Source: Candidatus Gottesmanbacteria bacterium (GTDB lineage Bacteria; Patescibacteriota; Microgenomatia; 2-02-FULL-39-11). Taken from it: 6,641 bases of DNA. Made by a program: the position numbers and the translations under genes. Below the pieces are notes generated by a model. It did not search any database. It was given only the letters and a program-made list of their open reading frames with translations, and was not told where the DNA came from. This document shows positions 1-5,223 of this stretch, piece after piece; position 1 is the first letter of the stretch, and each line of letters begins with the position of its first letter. Location of the stretch: the NCBI GenBank assembly GCA_016218275.1, contig JACREK010000177.1, positions 1-6,641 of the forward strand, written 5' to 3'.

Positions 1-98
1 GACTTACAGGCCGGGCAATATACATTCCTGCCGAAGACAATCTGCCTGATCCCTTTTTTGATTTGTGCTTCCGATGGTATTTGTCTTAGTTGGTACAT
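1..98 (-). CDS. N-terminus of a zinc-ribbon transposase, IS1595-like (cut by the window edge)
   Basis: Read on the minus strand from the ATG at 98-96, the frame stays open to the window edge for 32 codons. It begins MYQLRQIPSEAQIKKG and continues to a CPAC pair (Cys-x-x-Cys) at about residues 27-30. This layout, an I-P-S-E motif, a short basic helix, an aromatic/G segment and then CPxC, is what I know from the N-terminal zinc-binding domain of IS1595/ISXO2-type DDE transposases. The second Cys pair and the catalytic domain lie outside the window. An in-frame TAA at 110-108 excludes a longer N-terminus. The ATG overlaps the 5' end of the methyltransferase gene on the other strand by 9 bp. Family assignment is by motif memory only; another zinc-ribbon protein is possible. 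Confidence 0.5.
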   Translation of the reverse strand, partial: MYQLRQIPSEAQIKKGIRQIVFGRNVYCPACK

Positions 99-404
99 AT
101 CTTTATTTTACATAATTTACCAACTCCTTTTGATTACCCAGTTGCCACCTATGGACAACTTGCCGAAATGGTCGGAAGTCCAGGAGCAGCCCGCGCAGTT
201 GGGATGTGCATGAAGACTAATCCTGACGCTCCACGTACACCTTGTCATCGAGTAGTTGCTTCGGATGGTAAATTAACCGGCTACTCAGCCGAAGGAGGAG
301 TATCAAAGAAAAAACAAATGCTGCTTGATGAAGGAGTACAATTTATAGATGATAAAGTTAATTTAAAACTTTCCAAATGGAGCCCATCTAAAGAACGCCG
401 CTGA
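90..404 (+). CDS. O6-alkylguanine-DNA alkyltransferase DNA-binding/catalytic domain (Ogt/MGMT-like), possibly 5' truncated
   Basis: The 104-residue product matches the C-terminal domain of Ogt/MGMT. It shows the helix-turn-helix segment VATYGQLAEMVG (residues 18-29), the arginine-finger region AARAVG (33-38, R35), the active site PCHRVV with acceptor Cys52, and the tail DGKLTGYSAEGG followed by KKKQMLLDEGV. The family moves O6-alkyl groups from guanine to its own cysteine in a suicide repair reaction. Cys52 separates it from the non-catalytic ATL proteins, which carry Trp there. The N-terminal domain of full Ada/Ogt is absent, as in short single-domain homologues. The start is TTG at 90, directly after an in-frame TAG at 87-89, with no visible ribosome site. 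The first helix looks a few residues short, and a transposase start overlaps here, so the 5' end may be remodelled. It ends 1 nt from the convergent chorismate mutase gene. Confidence 0.8.
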   Translation: MVHIFILHNLPTPFDYPVATYGQLAEMVGSPGAARAVGMCMKTNPDAPRTPCHRVVASDGKLTGYSAEGGVSKKKQMLLDEGVQFIDDKVNLKLSKWSPSKERR

Positions 405-405
405 T

Positions 406-672
406 TTAAATTTTGTTTTGTAGATCAACCGCGTGGTCATGAATAGTGTTAAATACTTTTTCTACAAATTCTCTTCCCAAATTCATGGATTTAGCCTTTT
501 CAACAATTGATCTTAATAATTCTTCTCTTCTTTTTTCATCCAAAACAGGAAATCCTTTTGCATCTTTTAAGCTGCCAATCATTTTTACAGTTTCCATCCT
601 TTTGGCCAAAATTTGCAGCAGTTCCTGATCCAAATTATCAATTTCTTTACGCAAGTCCTCAAGTGGTTTCAT
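406..672 (-). CDS. Stand-alone chorismate mutase, AroQ class
   Basis: The 88-residue all-helical protein has the length and pattern of the E. coli AroQ-class chorismate mutase domain (the N-terminal part of PheA). It converts chorismate to prephenate on the way to Phe and Tyr, in the cytoplasm. With a constant offset of 3 to the E. coli domain the active-site residues fall in place: R8 (R11), R25 (R28), K36 (K39), D45 (D48), R48 (R51) and Q85 (Q88). Two positions differ: R49 stands where E. coli has E52, and A81 where it has S84. No dehydratase or dehydrogenase domain is fused. The start ATG at 672-670 has no Shine-Dalgarno. A TAAGAT hexamer (684-679) lies 6 nt upstream, which suggests a leaderless mRNA. 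The gene is divergent from sodC, with 61 bp between them. Confidence 0.88.
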   Translation of the reverse strand: MKPLEDLRKEIDNLDQELLQILAKRMETVKMIGSLKDAKGFPVLDEKRREELLRSIVEKAKSMNLGREFVEKVFNTIHDHAVDLQNKI

Positions 673-696
673 TTCTAAATCTTAGCAGATTATGAC

Positions 697-725
697 TTGA
701 CTTAAAAGAAGATTTTCGTTATTTT
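697..725 (+). promoter_or_regulatory. Sigma70-type promoter of sodC, leaderless layout
   Basis: A -35 box TTGACT (697-702) and a -10 box TATTTT (720-725) are separated by 17 bp. Transcription would begin near 732, within about 2 nt of the ATG at 734, so the message would have essentially no leader. No Shine-Dalgarno is present. A TA-rich run (725-733) gives alternative -10 registers. Confidence 0.55.
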
Positions 726-733
726 ATATATAT

Positions 734-1246
734 ATGCAACTTTTCTCTTTTGAAGGCAAAGAAACTCTCCGTGCGAAGGCTCAGATGGAGGGAGATAATA
801 TTTCAGGTACTGCCGAATTTATCGAATATGAATTTGGCGATCAAAAAGTAGTCAAAATTAATCTTGAACTCTCAGGCGACTCCGAAAAATTAAAATCCGG
901 CAAGCATGCTGTCCACATCCATGAAAAGGGTGATTGTAGCTGTGAAGGATTTAAATGCGCTGGCGGACACTTCGACCCGGGCCCAGCCGGCAACAGTGAT
1001 CCCGATCTCAATCATCCTTTCCATGCTGGAGATTTACCAAGTATCACCATTGACCAAAATGGCAAGGGAAAATTGGAAGCTATTTCAACTAGAGTAACGT
1101 TATCTGAAGGACCTTTGTCTATTCTAGTTGGTGAAGGTACAGCGCTTATGGTGCACGCCAATCCTGATCCCTACAAAGGGGGAGAACATGGCTCAGGTAT
1201 TTCAGGTGGTCCAAGAATTGCCTGTGGAGTTATAAAAAAAGTTTAA
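734..1246 (+). CDS. sodC: Cu/Zn superoxide dismutase without a signal peptide
   Basis: The 170-residue protein carries the full Cu/Zn superoxide dismutase metal site. Copper ligands are H61 and H63 in HAVHIHE, the bridging H79 in GGHFDP, and H141 in MVHANPD. Zinc ligands are best read as H94, H97 and D100 in NHPFHAGDLP. The HxxH spacing resembles the extracellular SOD3 type rather than the usual longer loop. R162 in GPRIACG is the active-site arginine. C68 (GDC) and C164 are the expected disulfide pair; C70 and C75 are extra cysteines in the same loop. The enzyme turns superoxide into oxygen and peroxide. Bacterial SodC is normally exported, but this one starts almost at once with the beta-barrel (LRAKAQMEGDNISGTAEF) and has no hydrophobic leader, so it appears cytoplasmic unless secreted in another way. 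It has its own promoter and no ribosome site. Confidence 0.95.
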   Translation: MQLFSFEGKETLRAKAQMEGDNISGTAEFIEYEFGDQKVVKINLELSGDSEKLKSGKHAVHIHEKGDCSCEGFKCAGGHFDPGPAGNSDPDLNHPFHAGDLPSITIDQNGKGKLEAISTRVTLSEGPLSILVGEGTALMVHANPDPYKGGEHGSGISGGPRIACGVIKKV

Positions 1247-1257
1247 TAATTCTACTC

Positions 1258-1288
1258 TTGACTACTAAGTAACACTAAATGCTATACT
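1258..1288 (+). promoter_or_regulatory. Promoter of the small coiled-coil gene, leaderless layout
   Basis: TTGACT (1258-1263) and TATACT (1283-1288) are separated by 19 bp. Seven nucleotides follow before the ATG at 1296, so the predicted RNA start coincides with the start codon. No Shine-Dalgarno is present. The gene can therefore be transcribed independently of sodC, 49 bp upstream. Confidence 0.55.
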
Positions 1289-1295
1289 AAAATTC

Positions 1296-1508
1296 ATGAA
1301 TACAAACGTCGCAACCAAAGATGATATCAAAAGAATGGAAACCAAACTGGACAAACTTCAAAACACTTTAGATGGATTTGTAGGAGTAGTTGATGATCTA
1401 CGAACAGACAATACGGTTGGCACCTACCAAACTAGAGAATTGCGTGAAATAATGGAAAATCACGAAAAAAGATTAAAACATCTAGAATCATCTAAACAAA
1501 TATCCTAA
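1296..1508 (+). CDS. Small hydrophilic coiled-coil protein, function unknown
   Basis: This 70-residue, charged protein has no cysteine, signal peptide or membrane segment. Residues 8-35 (KDDIKRMETKLDKLQNTLDG) and 49-66 (LREIMENHEKRLKHLESS) show heptad-like hydrophobic spacing on a Lys/Glu-rich background. They are joined by a short segment containing DDLRTDNTVGTYQTREL. It reads like the small coiled-coil proteins scattered through CPR genomes, which I recognise as a pattern but not as a named family. A clear promoter with -10 TATACT directly upstream and intact codons support it as a real gene. Its stop lies 1 nt from the stop of the convergent hydrolase gene. Oligomerisation through the coils is likely, but no function can be given. 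Confidence 0.75.
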   Translation: MNTNVATKDDIKRMETKLDKLQNTLDGFVGVVDDLRTDNTVGTYQTRELREIMENHEKRLKHLESSKQIS

Positions 1509-1509
1509 G

Positions 1510-2613
1510 TCACTCCAAATATTTTTTTAAAAAAATAACCGTATGTTCCATAGCTTGATAAAAACTAGCGCCTTCAATATTGTGTCCGCCGGTTGGGTAG
1601 GTATAGAACTCATGAGGAACAGTTGTTTTGTCTAAAAGCGCCATTAAATCCCGACTATAACCAATATTTACGACCTCATCATCTACAGCATGATTTATTT
1701 CAAGCGCTCCTTTTAAATCGCTTAAATAATTTGTTGGTGCGACCAGTTTCCAAAAAGCACTAATCGAACTCGGCTCACCATAGGTATTGATAAGTTGCTG
1801 TCTTTTTTTCACCCGTTCGGTACTCATTGATGGTGGTTGATAACTTTGATCGTTAATTTTATACTTGGTAAAATCATTATACGAATAAACAGTGCCTGCC
1901 CAAATAACTACGGCTGGAATGGTGGGTTTACTGGCAAAACTTCGCATCACAACATTGCCTGCCATACTATGCCCCCACAAACCAATTTTATGCGAATTTA
2001 CAAATGAAGCCGACTGCAAAGCCGCATAAGCATTTAAAGTATCAACAATATAATCACTGGAATAATAAGCACCGCTTGGTTCACCTTCCGAATTACCGTG
2101 TCCGCGCAGATCTATTTTAAAAACTACAAAACCATTGCTGGCCAAATAATCAACATAGTCGGTGTATCTTTCGGTTGTTTGGTACTGATTTGGAGGGATA
2201 TAACCGTGCACGAAAACAATGGCCGGGTATTTTTCATTTGTACCCTTTGGTATTGTTAATAAACCATTAATTTTTAAACCATCTGAATTGTAACTAGTTA
2301 GATAGGAAGTATAACTTTGATTTTCCGAATATATTTTCAATGGACCCAGCGAACTTTTGTAAAACCGTTCACGCAGATATGGAATAGTTACTTCACGAAA
2401 TAGAAAAGGCGTAGGGGAAGGTGTAATCGTATTTTTAGTAACTTGAATTATATTGCCGGTTTTTACTGTGCGGGAATTAACTACCAAAGAAATAACAAAC
2501 AGGATTAATAAAATTCCAACTACACTAAGAACAATCCTGATCTTTCTCGGCTTATTATCAATAATTTCCGGTTGCTCGACTGTATTTTGAATTGGGACAG
2601 TATTTTCTTCCAT
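1510..2613 (-). CDS. Membrane-anchored alpha/beta hydrolase (S9 peptidase / dienelactone-hydrolase-like)
   Basis: Residue numbers count from the upstream ATG at 2643; the preferred start is Met11 (2613-2611). A cytoplasmic tail precedes one hydrophobic anchor (about residues 36-55, IRIVLSVVGILLILFVISLV). A Ser/Thr/Pro linker follows (ITPSPTP), then a hydrolase domain facing outward. The domain has the oxyanion-hole motif FVHGY (144-148), DLRGHGNSEG (178-187), the nucleophile elbow GHSMAG with S226, an acid in HAVDDEV (probably D322) and the catalytic His354 in GGHNIEG. The triad is complete, so an esterase or peptidase acting at the cell surface is likely; the substrate cannot be read from sequence. 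Met11 is preferred because a TATAAT box (2637-2632) lies inside the longer reading, and because the longer form would leave only 5 bp to the divergent truB. No Shine-Dalgarno is seen. Confidence 0.88.
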   Translation of the reverse strand: MEENTVPIQNTVEQPEIIDNKPRKIRIVLSVVGILLILFVISLVVNSRTVKTGNIIQVTKNTITPSPTPFLFREVTIPYLRERFYKSSLGPLKIYSENQSYTSYLTSYNSDGLKINGLLTIPKGTNEKYPAIVFVHGYIPPNQYQTTERYTDYVDYLASNGFVVFKIDLRGHGNSEGEPSGAYYSSDYIVDTLNAYAALQSASFVNSHKIGLWGHSMAGNVVMRSFASKPTIPAVVIWAGTVYSYNDFTKYKINDQSYQPPSMSTERVKKRQQLINTYGEPSSISAFWKLVAPTNYLSDLKGALEINHAVDDEVVNIGYSRDLMALLDKTTVPHEFYTYPTGGHNIEGASFYQAMEHTVIFLKKYLE

Positions 2614-2641
2614 TGAAAAATGAGTAAATAAATTATATAAC
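2613..2641 (+). promoter_or_regulatory. Promoter of truB, leaderless layout
   Basis: TTGAAA (2613-2618) and TATAAC (2636-2641) are separated by 17 bp. The ATG follows 7 nt after the -10 box, so the RNA would start at or next to it. The -35 box overlaps the preferred start codon of the divergent hydrolase gene, so the two promoters are interleaved. Confidence 0.6.
2632..2637 (-). promoter_or_regulatory. -10 box of the hydrolase gene
   Basis: On the minus strand a consensus TATAAT lies 18 nt upstream of the preferred Met11 start. It overlaps the truB -10 box on the other strand (near-palindromic ATTATATAAC). No good -35 box is seen about 17 bp further upstream, inside the truB 5' end, so strength is uncertain. 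Confidence 0.4.
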
Positions 2642-2648
2642 AAAACCT

Positions 2649-3551
2649 ATGAAACAACTATTAAATATTTATAAACCGCAGGGATCGACGCCACTGGAAG
2701 CAATAAAATTAGTCAGAAAAAAATTTCCGGAATTAAAAAATGAAAAAATTGGCTACGCCGGCAGACTTGATCCACTAGCACACGGCGTCTTACTTTTAAT
2801 GATCGGAGAGGAAATAACCAAACAAAAAGATAAATTTTTAAATCTACCCAAAGAGTACGAATTCGAAGTTGTTTTTGGTATCTCAACTGATACTTATGAT
2901 GCACTAGGAATATTGCAAAATAAATCCGTCATTGCGAGGAGTGAATCCCGATTAAATCGGGAAAAAACGACGAAGCAATCTCAATTAAACAAGCGATTGC
3001 CGCGCTCCTTTTCAGTCGCTCGCAATGACGTTGAGAAATTCATCTCCTCCAAACTCGGCAAGCAAACCCAAATCTATCCACCTTTTTCTTCAAAAACGGT
3101 AAATGGCAAACCATTATTTTGGTGGGCAAAAAATAACAAACTTGCAGAAATCAAAATCCCGGAAAGAGAAATTGAAATTTATGATTTCAAATTATTGGAA
3201 ATCAAACAAATTTCCGCAATTAAACTCAAAGAGAAAATTATGAAACAAATTGAGTTGGTGGATGGAGATTTCCGACAGGAAAAAATAAAAACAAAATGGG
3301 AAGAATTTTTTACAAATTATTGTCATGCTGAACTTAATTCAGCATCTATTAATAAAAAAAATCCGAAACAAGTTCTGGATGACGCATTTACTACCGCCCG
3401 CTTTTCCATCTCTTGCTCCAGTGGAACCTACATCAGATCACTAACTAATGAATTGGGTGGAAAATTAGGAATTGGAGCAATAACCCTTGACATAAATAGA
3501 ACGAAGGTGGGAGACAATCTACTTCAAAACAGTCTTATTCTACAAAAGTAA
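2649..3551 (+). CDS. truB: tRNA pseudouridine(55) synthase TruB with two in-frame palindromic-repeat insertions
   Basis: TruB makes pseudouridine at position 55 in the T-loop of tRNAs. Visible family signatures are the N-terminal INIYKPQG-like start, the catalytic motif GRLDPLAHGVLLLMIG with D41, KEYEFEVVFGISTDTYDALG (68-87, with Y70), the thumb-loop region PPFSSKTVNGKPLF (144-157), and SCSSGTYIRSL with R263. The 300-residue length is near that of E. coli TruB, but it is composed differently. Residues 94-127 and 225-245 are translations of two unrelated palindromic DNA repeats, and 187-224 is a charged segment between conserved blocks. All key residues are intact, so the enzyme is probably active, with the inserts forming surface loops. 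The gene has its own promoter. Its last 17 bp overlap the end of the convergent helicase gene. Confidence 0.93.
   Translation: MKQLLNIYKPQGSTPLEAIKLVRKKFPELKNEKIGYAGRLDPLAHGVLLLMIGEEITKQKDKFLNLPKEYEFEVVFGISTDTYDALGILQNKSVIARSESRLNREKTTKQSQLNKRLPRSFSVARNDVEKFISSKLGKQTQIYPPFSSKTVNGKPLFWWAKNNKLAEIKIPEREIEIYDFKLLEIKQISAIKLKEKIMKQIELVDGDFRQEKIKTKWEEFFTNYCHAELNSASINKKNPKQVLDDAFTTARFSISCSSGTYIRSLTNELGGKLGIGAITLDINRTKVGDNLLQNSLILQK
2927..3030 (+). repeat. Palindromic element inside truB, in frame (34 codons)
   Basis: The element has perfect 12-bp inverted ends, CGTCATTGCGAG (2927-2938) and CTCGCAATGACG (3019-3030). Inside, GCAATC (2975-2980) pairs with GATTGC (2995-3000). This is the widespread GTCATTGCGAGGAG...CGACGAAGCAATCTC palindrome, found mostly between genes in many bacteria. 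From GTC (2928) to GAC (3029) it is exactly 34 codons, coding residues 94-127 (VIARSES...SVARND) with no stop. Strand is nominal because the element is palindromic. Confidence 0.85.
2946..2962 (+). repeat. Small palindrome nested in the left arm of the first truB element
   Basis: TCCCGATT and AATCGGGA form perfect 8-bp arms around a single A. They interrupt what is otherwise the usual GAGGAGYGAA...CGACGAAGC left arm of the larger repeat. This suggests a second, later insertion into the first. It has no counterpart in the right arm. Confidence 0.6.
3321..3383 (+). repeat. Second palindromic element inside truB, in frame (21 codons)
   Basis: It starts TGTCATGCTGAACTT and ends AAGTTCTGGATGAC. 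GTCAT (3322-3326) pairs with ATGAC (3379-3383), and GAACTT (3330-3335) with AAGTTC (3370-3375). The left arm is itself a perfect hairpin: ATGCTGAA (3325-3332), loop CTTAA, TTCAGCAT (3338-3345). This resembles the common TGTCATnCTGAACTTGTTTCAGnATCT repeat, with some decay. It is exactly 63 nt, codes residues 225-245 (CHAELNSAS...QVLDD) and keeps the frame. Confidence 0.75.
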
Positions 3552-4746
3552 GTGCGGTGCCTTTTTTATCAGCTCTTCCGGTTCTTCCAATTCTGTGTAC
3601 ATAGTCATCATATGATTCCGGTGCGTCGTAATTAATAACGTGCGTTACATTTTGGATATCCAGACCACGTGAAGCAACATCGGTAGCAAGTAAAATCTTG
3701 ACTTCATCTTGCTTAAATTGCTCCAGCGCGCGTTGGCGTTGTCCCTGAGTTTTGTTACCATGAATTGCCGCTGCCTTAAATCCTCTATCCATCAACGCAG
3801 TCATTAATTTTTCAATACCCCATTTAGTACGTCCAAAAATAAGCACTTTATCAAAACCATCGGTAGTCAAAAGTTCATGTAATTTTTCAATTTTTTGATG
3901 TCCGGGAACCCGAATAATATCCTGATCAACATTTTCAGAAGTTGCTTGCTGTTTGACGGAAACAGTCACTGGATTATTGACAAAACCCTGCATAATACTC
4001 TTGGCTTTATCAGAAACTGTGGCTGAAAAAAAAAGTGAATGTCTTTTTTGAGGTAATTGAGAAACAATAAATTGCACATCTTTCAAAAATCCAATATCAA
4101 CCATGCGATCAACCTCATCAAGAACAATGGAACGGAAAAGTGAAAGATCCAATTTTCTTCTATTAATAAAATCTTTAAGTCTTCCGGGAGTGCCAATAAC
4201 AAAATGTGGTTTTTGCCACAATTTTTTTTCTTGTCTTTGGATATTAGCGCCACCAATACAAAGTGCGGCGTCCAAACCCATTCCTTTTTCTAATTCGCGA
4301 AACTCATCAACGATTTGTAGAGCCAGTTCACGAGTCGGAGTAATAATTAAAATTCGCTCATCACGATTTTTGTAAGCTTTATCAATTAATGGGATCAGAA
4401 AAGCGGCTGTTTTACCGGTACCTGTATTGGCAATTCCGATTACATCCCGGCCTTCCAAAAGATAGGGAATAGTCTTTTCTTGAATTGGAGTAGGAGTCGT
4501 AAAACCACGATCGGCGATATTTCTTTTTAATTTATCATCAATCGCGTAATCAGCAAATAAAACACTTGAAATTTCATCATTTTTGACCTCTGTTTGAACT
4601 GCTTTTTTAACAAATAAATTTGCATCCAACTTGCGAGGTTGATTACGTCTACCGGAAGAAAACCCATTTCCGCGGTTTCTATTATACGCATTGGAAGAGC
4701 CACTTCTTTGTTTTTTATATGAATGATTGCCGTGTGCTTTATACAT
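3535..4746 (-). CDS. DEAD-box-type ATP-dependent RNA helicase with DEVD motif II
   Basis: The 403-residue protein holds both RecA-like domains. In order: Q motif region with TPTPIQ (84-89), motif I ANTGTGKT (106-113), PTREL (137-141), GTPGR (185-189), motif II DEVD (210-213), SAT (241-243), LIFGRTK (302-308), ATDVASRGLDI (354-364) and HRIGRTGR (384-391). It should unwind or remodel short RNA duplexes using ATP, for example in ribosome assembly or mRNA turnover. Motif II has Val in place of Ala; the Mg/ATP-binding Asp and Glu are kept. A basic, Arg/Gly/Ser/Asn-rich tail (1-40) probably binds RNA. The usual C-terminal extension is missing, and the protein ends 12 residues after motif VI. The ATG has no Shine-Dalgarno. 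The gene converges on truB with a 17-bp overlap. Confidence 0.94.
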   Translation of the reverse strand: MYKAHGNHSYKKQRSGSSNAYNRNRGNGFSSGRRNQPRKLDANLFVKKAVQTEVKNDEISSVLFADYAIDDKLKRNIADRGFTTPTPIQEKTIPYLLEGRDVIGIANTGTGKTAAFLIPLIDKAYKNRDERILIITPTRELALQIVDEFRELEKGMGLDAALCIGGANIQRQEKKLWQKPHFVIGTPGRLKDFINRRKLDLSLFRSIVLDEVDRMVDIGFLKDVQFIVSQLPQKRHSLFFSATVSDKAKSIMQGFVNNPVTVSVKQQATSENVDQDIIRVPGHQKIEKLHELLTTDGFDKVLIFGRTKWGIEKLMTALMDRGFKAAAIHGNKTQGQRQRALEQFKQDEVKILLATDVASRGLDIQNVTHVINYDAPESYDDYVHRIGRTGRADKKGTALTFVE

Positions 4747-4755
4747 ATATTTAAA

Positions 4756-4761
4756 ATAATA
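4756..4761 (-). promoter_or_regulatory. Probable -10 box of the helicase gene
   Basis: TATTAT on the minus strand lies 9 nt before the ATG, so the leader would be only about 2 nt. No convincing -35 box lies 16-18 bp upstream. Confidence 0.35.
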
Positions 4762-4861
4762 GTCTAATATCTCTGCTTAAATGAGGCTGTCTTAAATTGA
4801 AAATGAAGATACATGTGGAAAAATTAGGGTATCTTTATCTAACTATTCAAAAACTTATTCA

Positions 4862-4892
4862 AATATAAGCAGAAGTATTAGAGTACTACTGC
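4862..4892 (-). terminator. Possible intrinsic terminator after the zinc-ribbon gene
   Basis: On the minus strand GCAGTAGTA and TACTTCTGC form a 9-bp stem with one central mismatch and a 6-nt loop (4892-4869). It is followed by TTATATTT. It lies 27 nt past the stop of the 4919-5179 gene. The stem is modest and the T-run is broken, so the call is tentative. Nothing else was seen in 4747-4918 apart from the helicase promoter. Confidence 0.35.
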
Positions 4893-4918
4893 GCAAACTA
4901 TAAGATATTATAACAGAT

Positions 4919-5179
4919 CTAGTCTTGTTTATCAATCATCTTGGCTTTATCAAGCATTTTCTTCTCCAGACGCTTCTGGTCACTAATCTCTTTATCTTTA
5001 AGAACCTTCAAGCGTTTTGCCGTTTGCTTATCTATTTCTTCCTGGCATTCATCATTTGAGCAACGGTATTTGACAGTAGTTTGGGGGAAACGAGAACCTT
5101 CTCTCACTTCTGTTACTTCACTAACAAAAATACGTGGAGATCCGCACTGAAAACATATGGGAGTAGTTTTACTTTTCAA
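4919..5179 (-). CDS. Zinc-ribbon protein with basic coiled-coil tail, function unknown
   Basis: The 86-residue protein has a putative four-cysteine zinc ribbon: C9-x2-C12 in CFQCGSPR and C40-x4-C45 in CSNDEC, separated by a 27-residue beta-rich segment. A Lys/Glu-rich helix follows (about 50-86) with heptad-like spacing. Such small zinc-ribbon proteins often bind nucleic acids or ribosomal partners, but no family or partner can be named. The start is TTG at 5179; the first in-frame ATG would come only after the ribbon. TTG is supported by an extended -10 box (TGGTATAAT) ending 7 nt upstream, so TTG would be at the RNA 5' end. The gene has its own promoter downstream of the 5224/5567 unit. Confidence 0.72.
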   Translation of the reverse strand: MKSKTTPICFQCGSPRIFVSEVTEVREGSRFPQTTVKYRCSNDECQEEIDKQTAKRLKVLKDKEISDQKRLEKKMLDKAKMIDKQD

Positions 5180-5186
5180 TAAACCG

Positions 5187-5195
5187 ATTATACCA
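5187..5195 (-). promoter_or_regulatory. Extended -10 promoter of the zinc-ribbon gene
   Basis: TGGTATAAT on the minus strand is a perfect TGn extended -10 with consensus TATAAT, which can replace a -35 box; none is evident upstream. Seven nucleotides separate it from the TTG start, giving a leaderless message. Confidence 0.55.
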
Positions 5196-5223
5196 CAAAT
5201 TGAGCTTAATTCCTAATCTGAGG

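Noticed and set aside
3..89. Plus-strand frame open from the window edge to TAG at 87-89, as the tail of an upstream gene
   Set aside because: The minus strand of the same bases gives a much more protein-like zinc-ribbon transposase start, so the plus reading is taken as a shadow.
90..404. Alkyltransferase-like (ATL) protein instead of an active alkyltransferase
   Set aside because: ATL proteins have Trp in place of the acceptor Cys; here the motif is PCHRV with Cys52.
446..695. Plus-strand ORFs over the chorismate mutase gene
   Set aside because: They are low-complexity Phe/Leu/Ser-rich antisense readings of a clear chorismate mutase.
2614..2643. Ten extra N-terminal codons of the hydrolase, from the ATG at 2643
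   Set aside because: A TATAAT box lies inside this stretch, the ATG would be 5 bp from the divergent truB start, and Met11 begins a more typical hydrophilic tail before the anchor.
4103..4375. Plus-strand 90-codon ORF inside the helicase gene
   Set aside because: It is antisense to the conserved helicase core and has no promoter or family resemblance.
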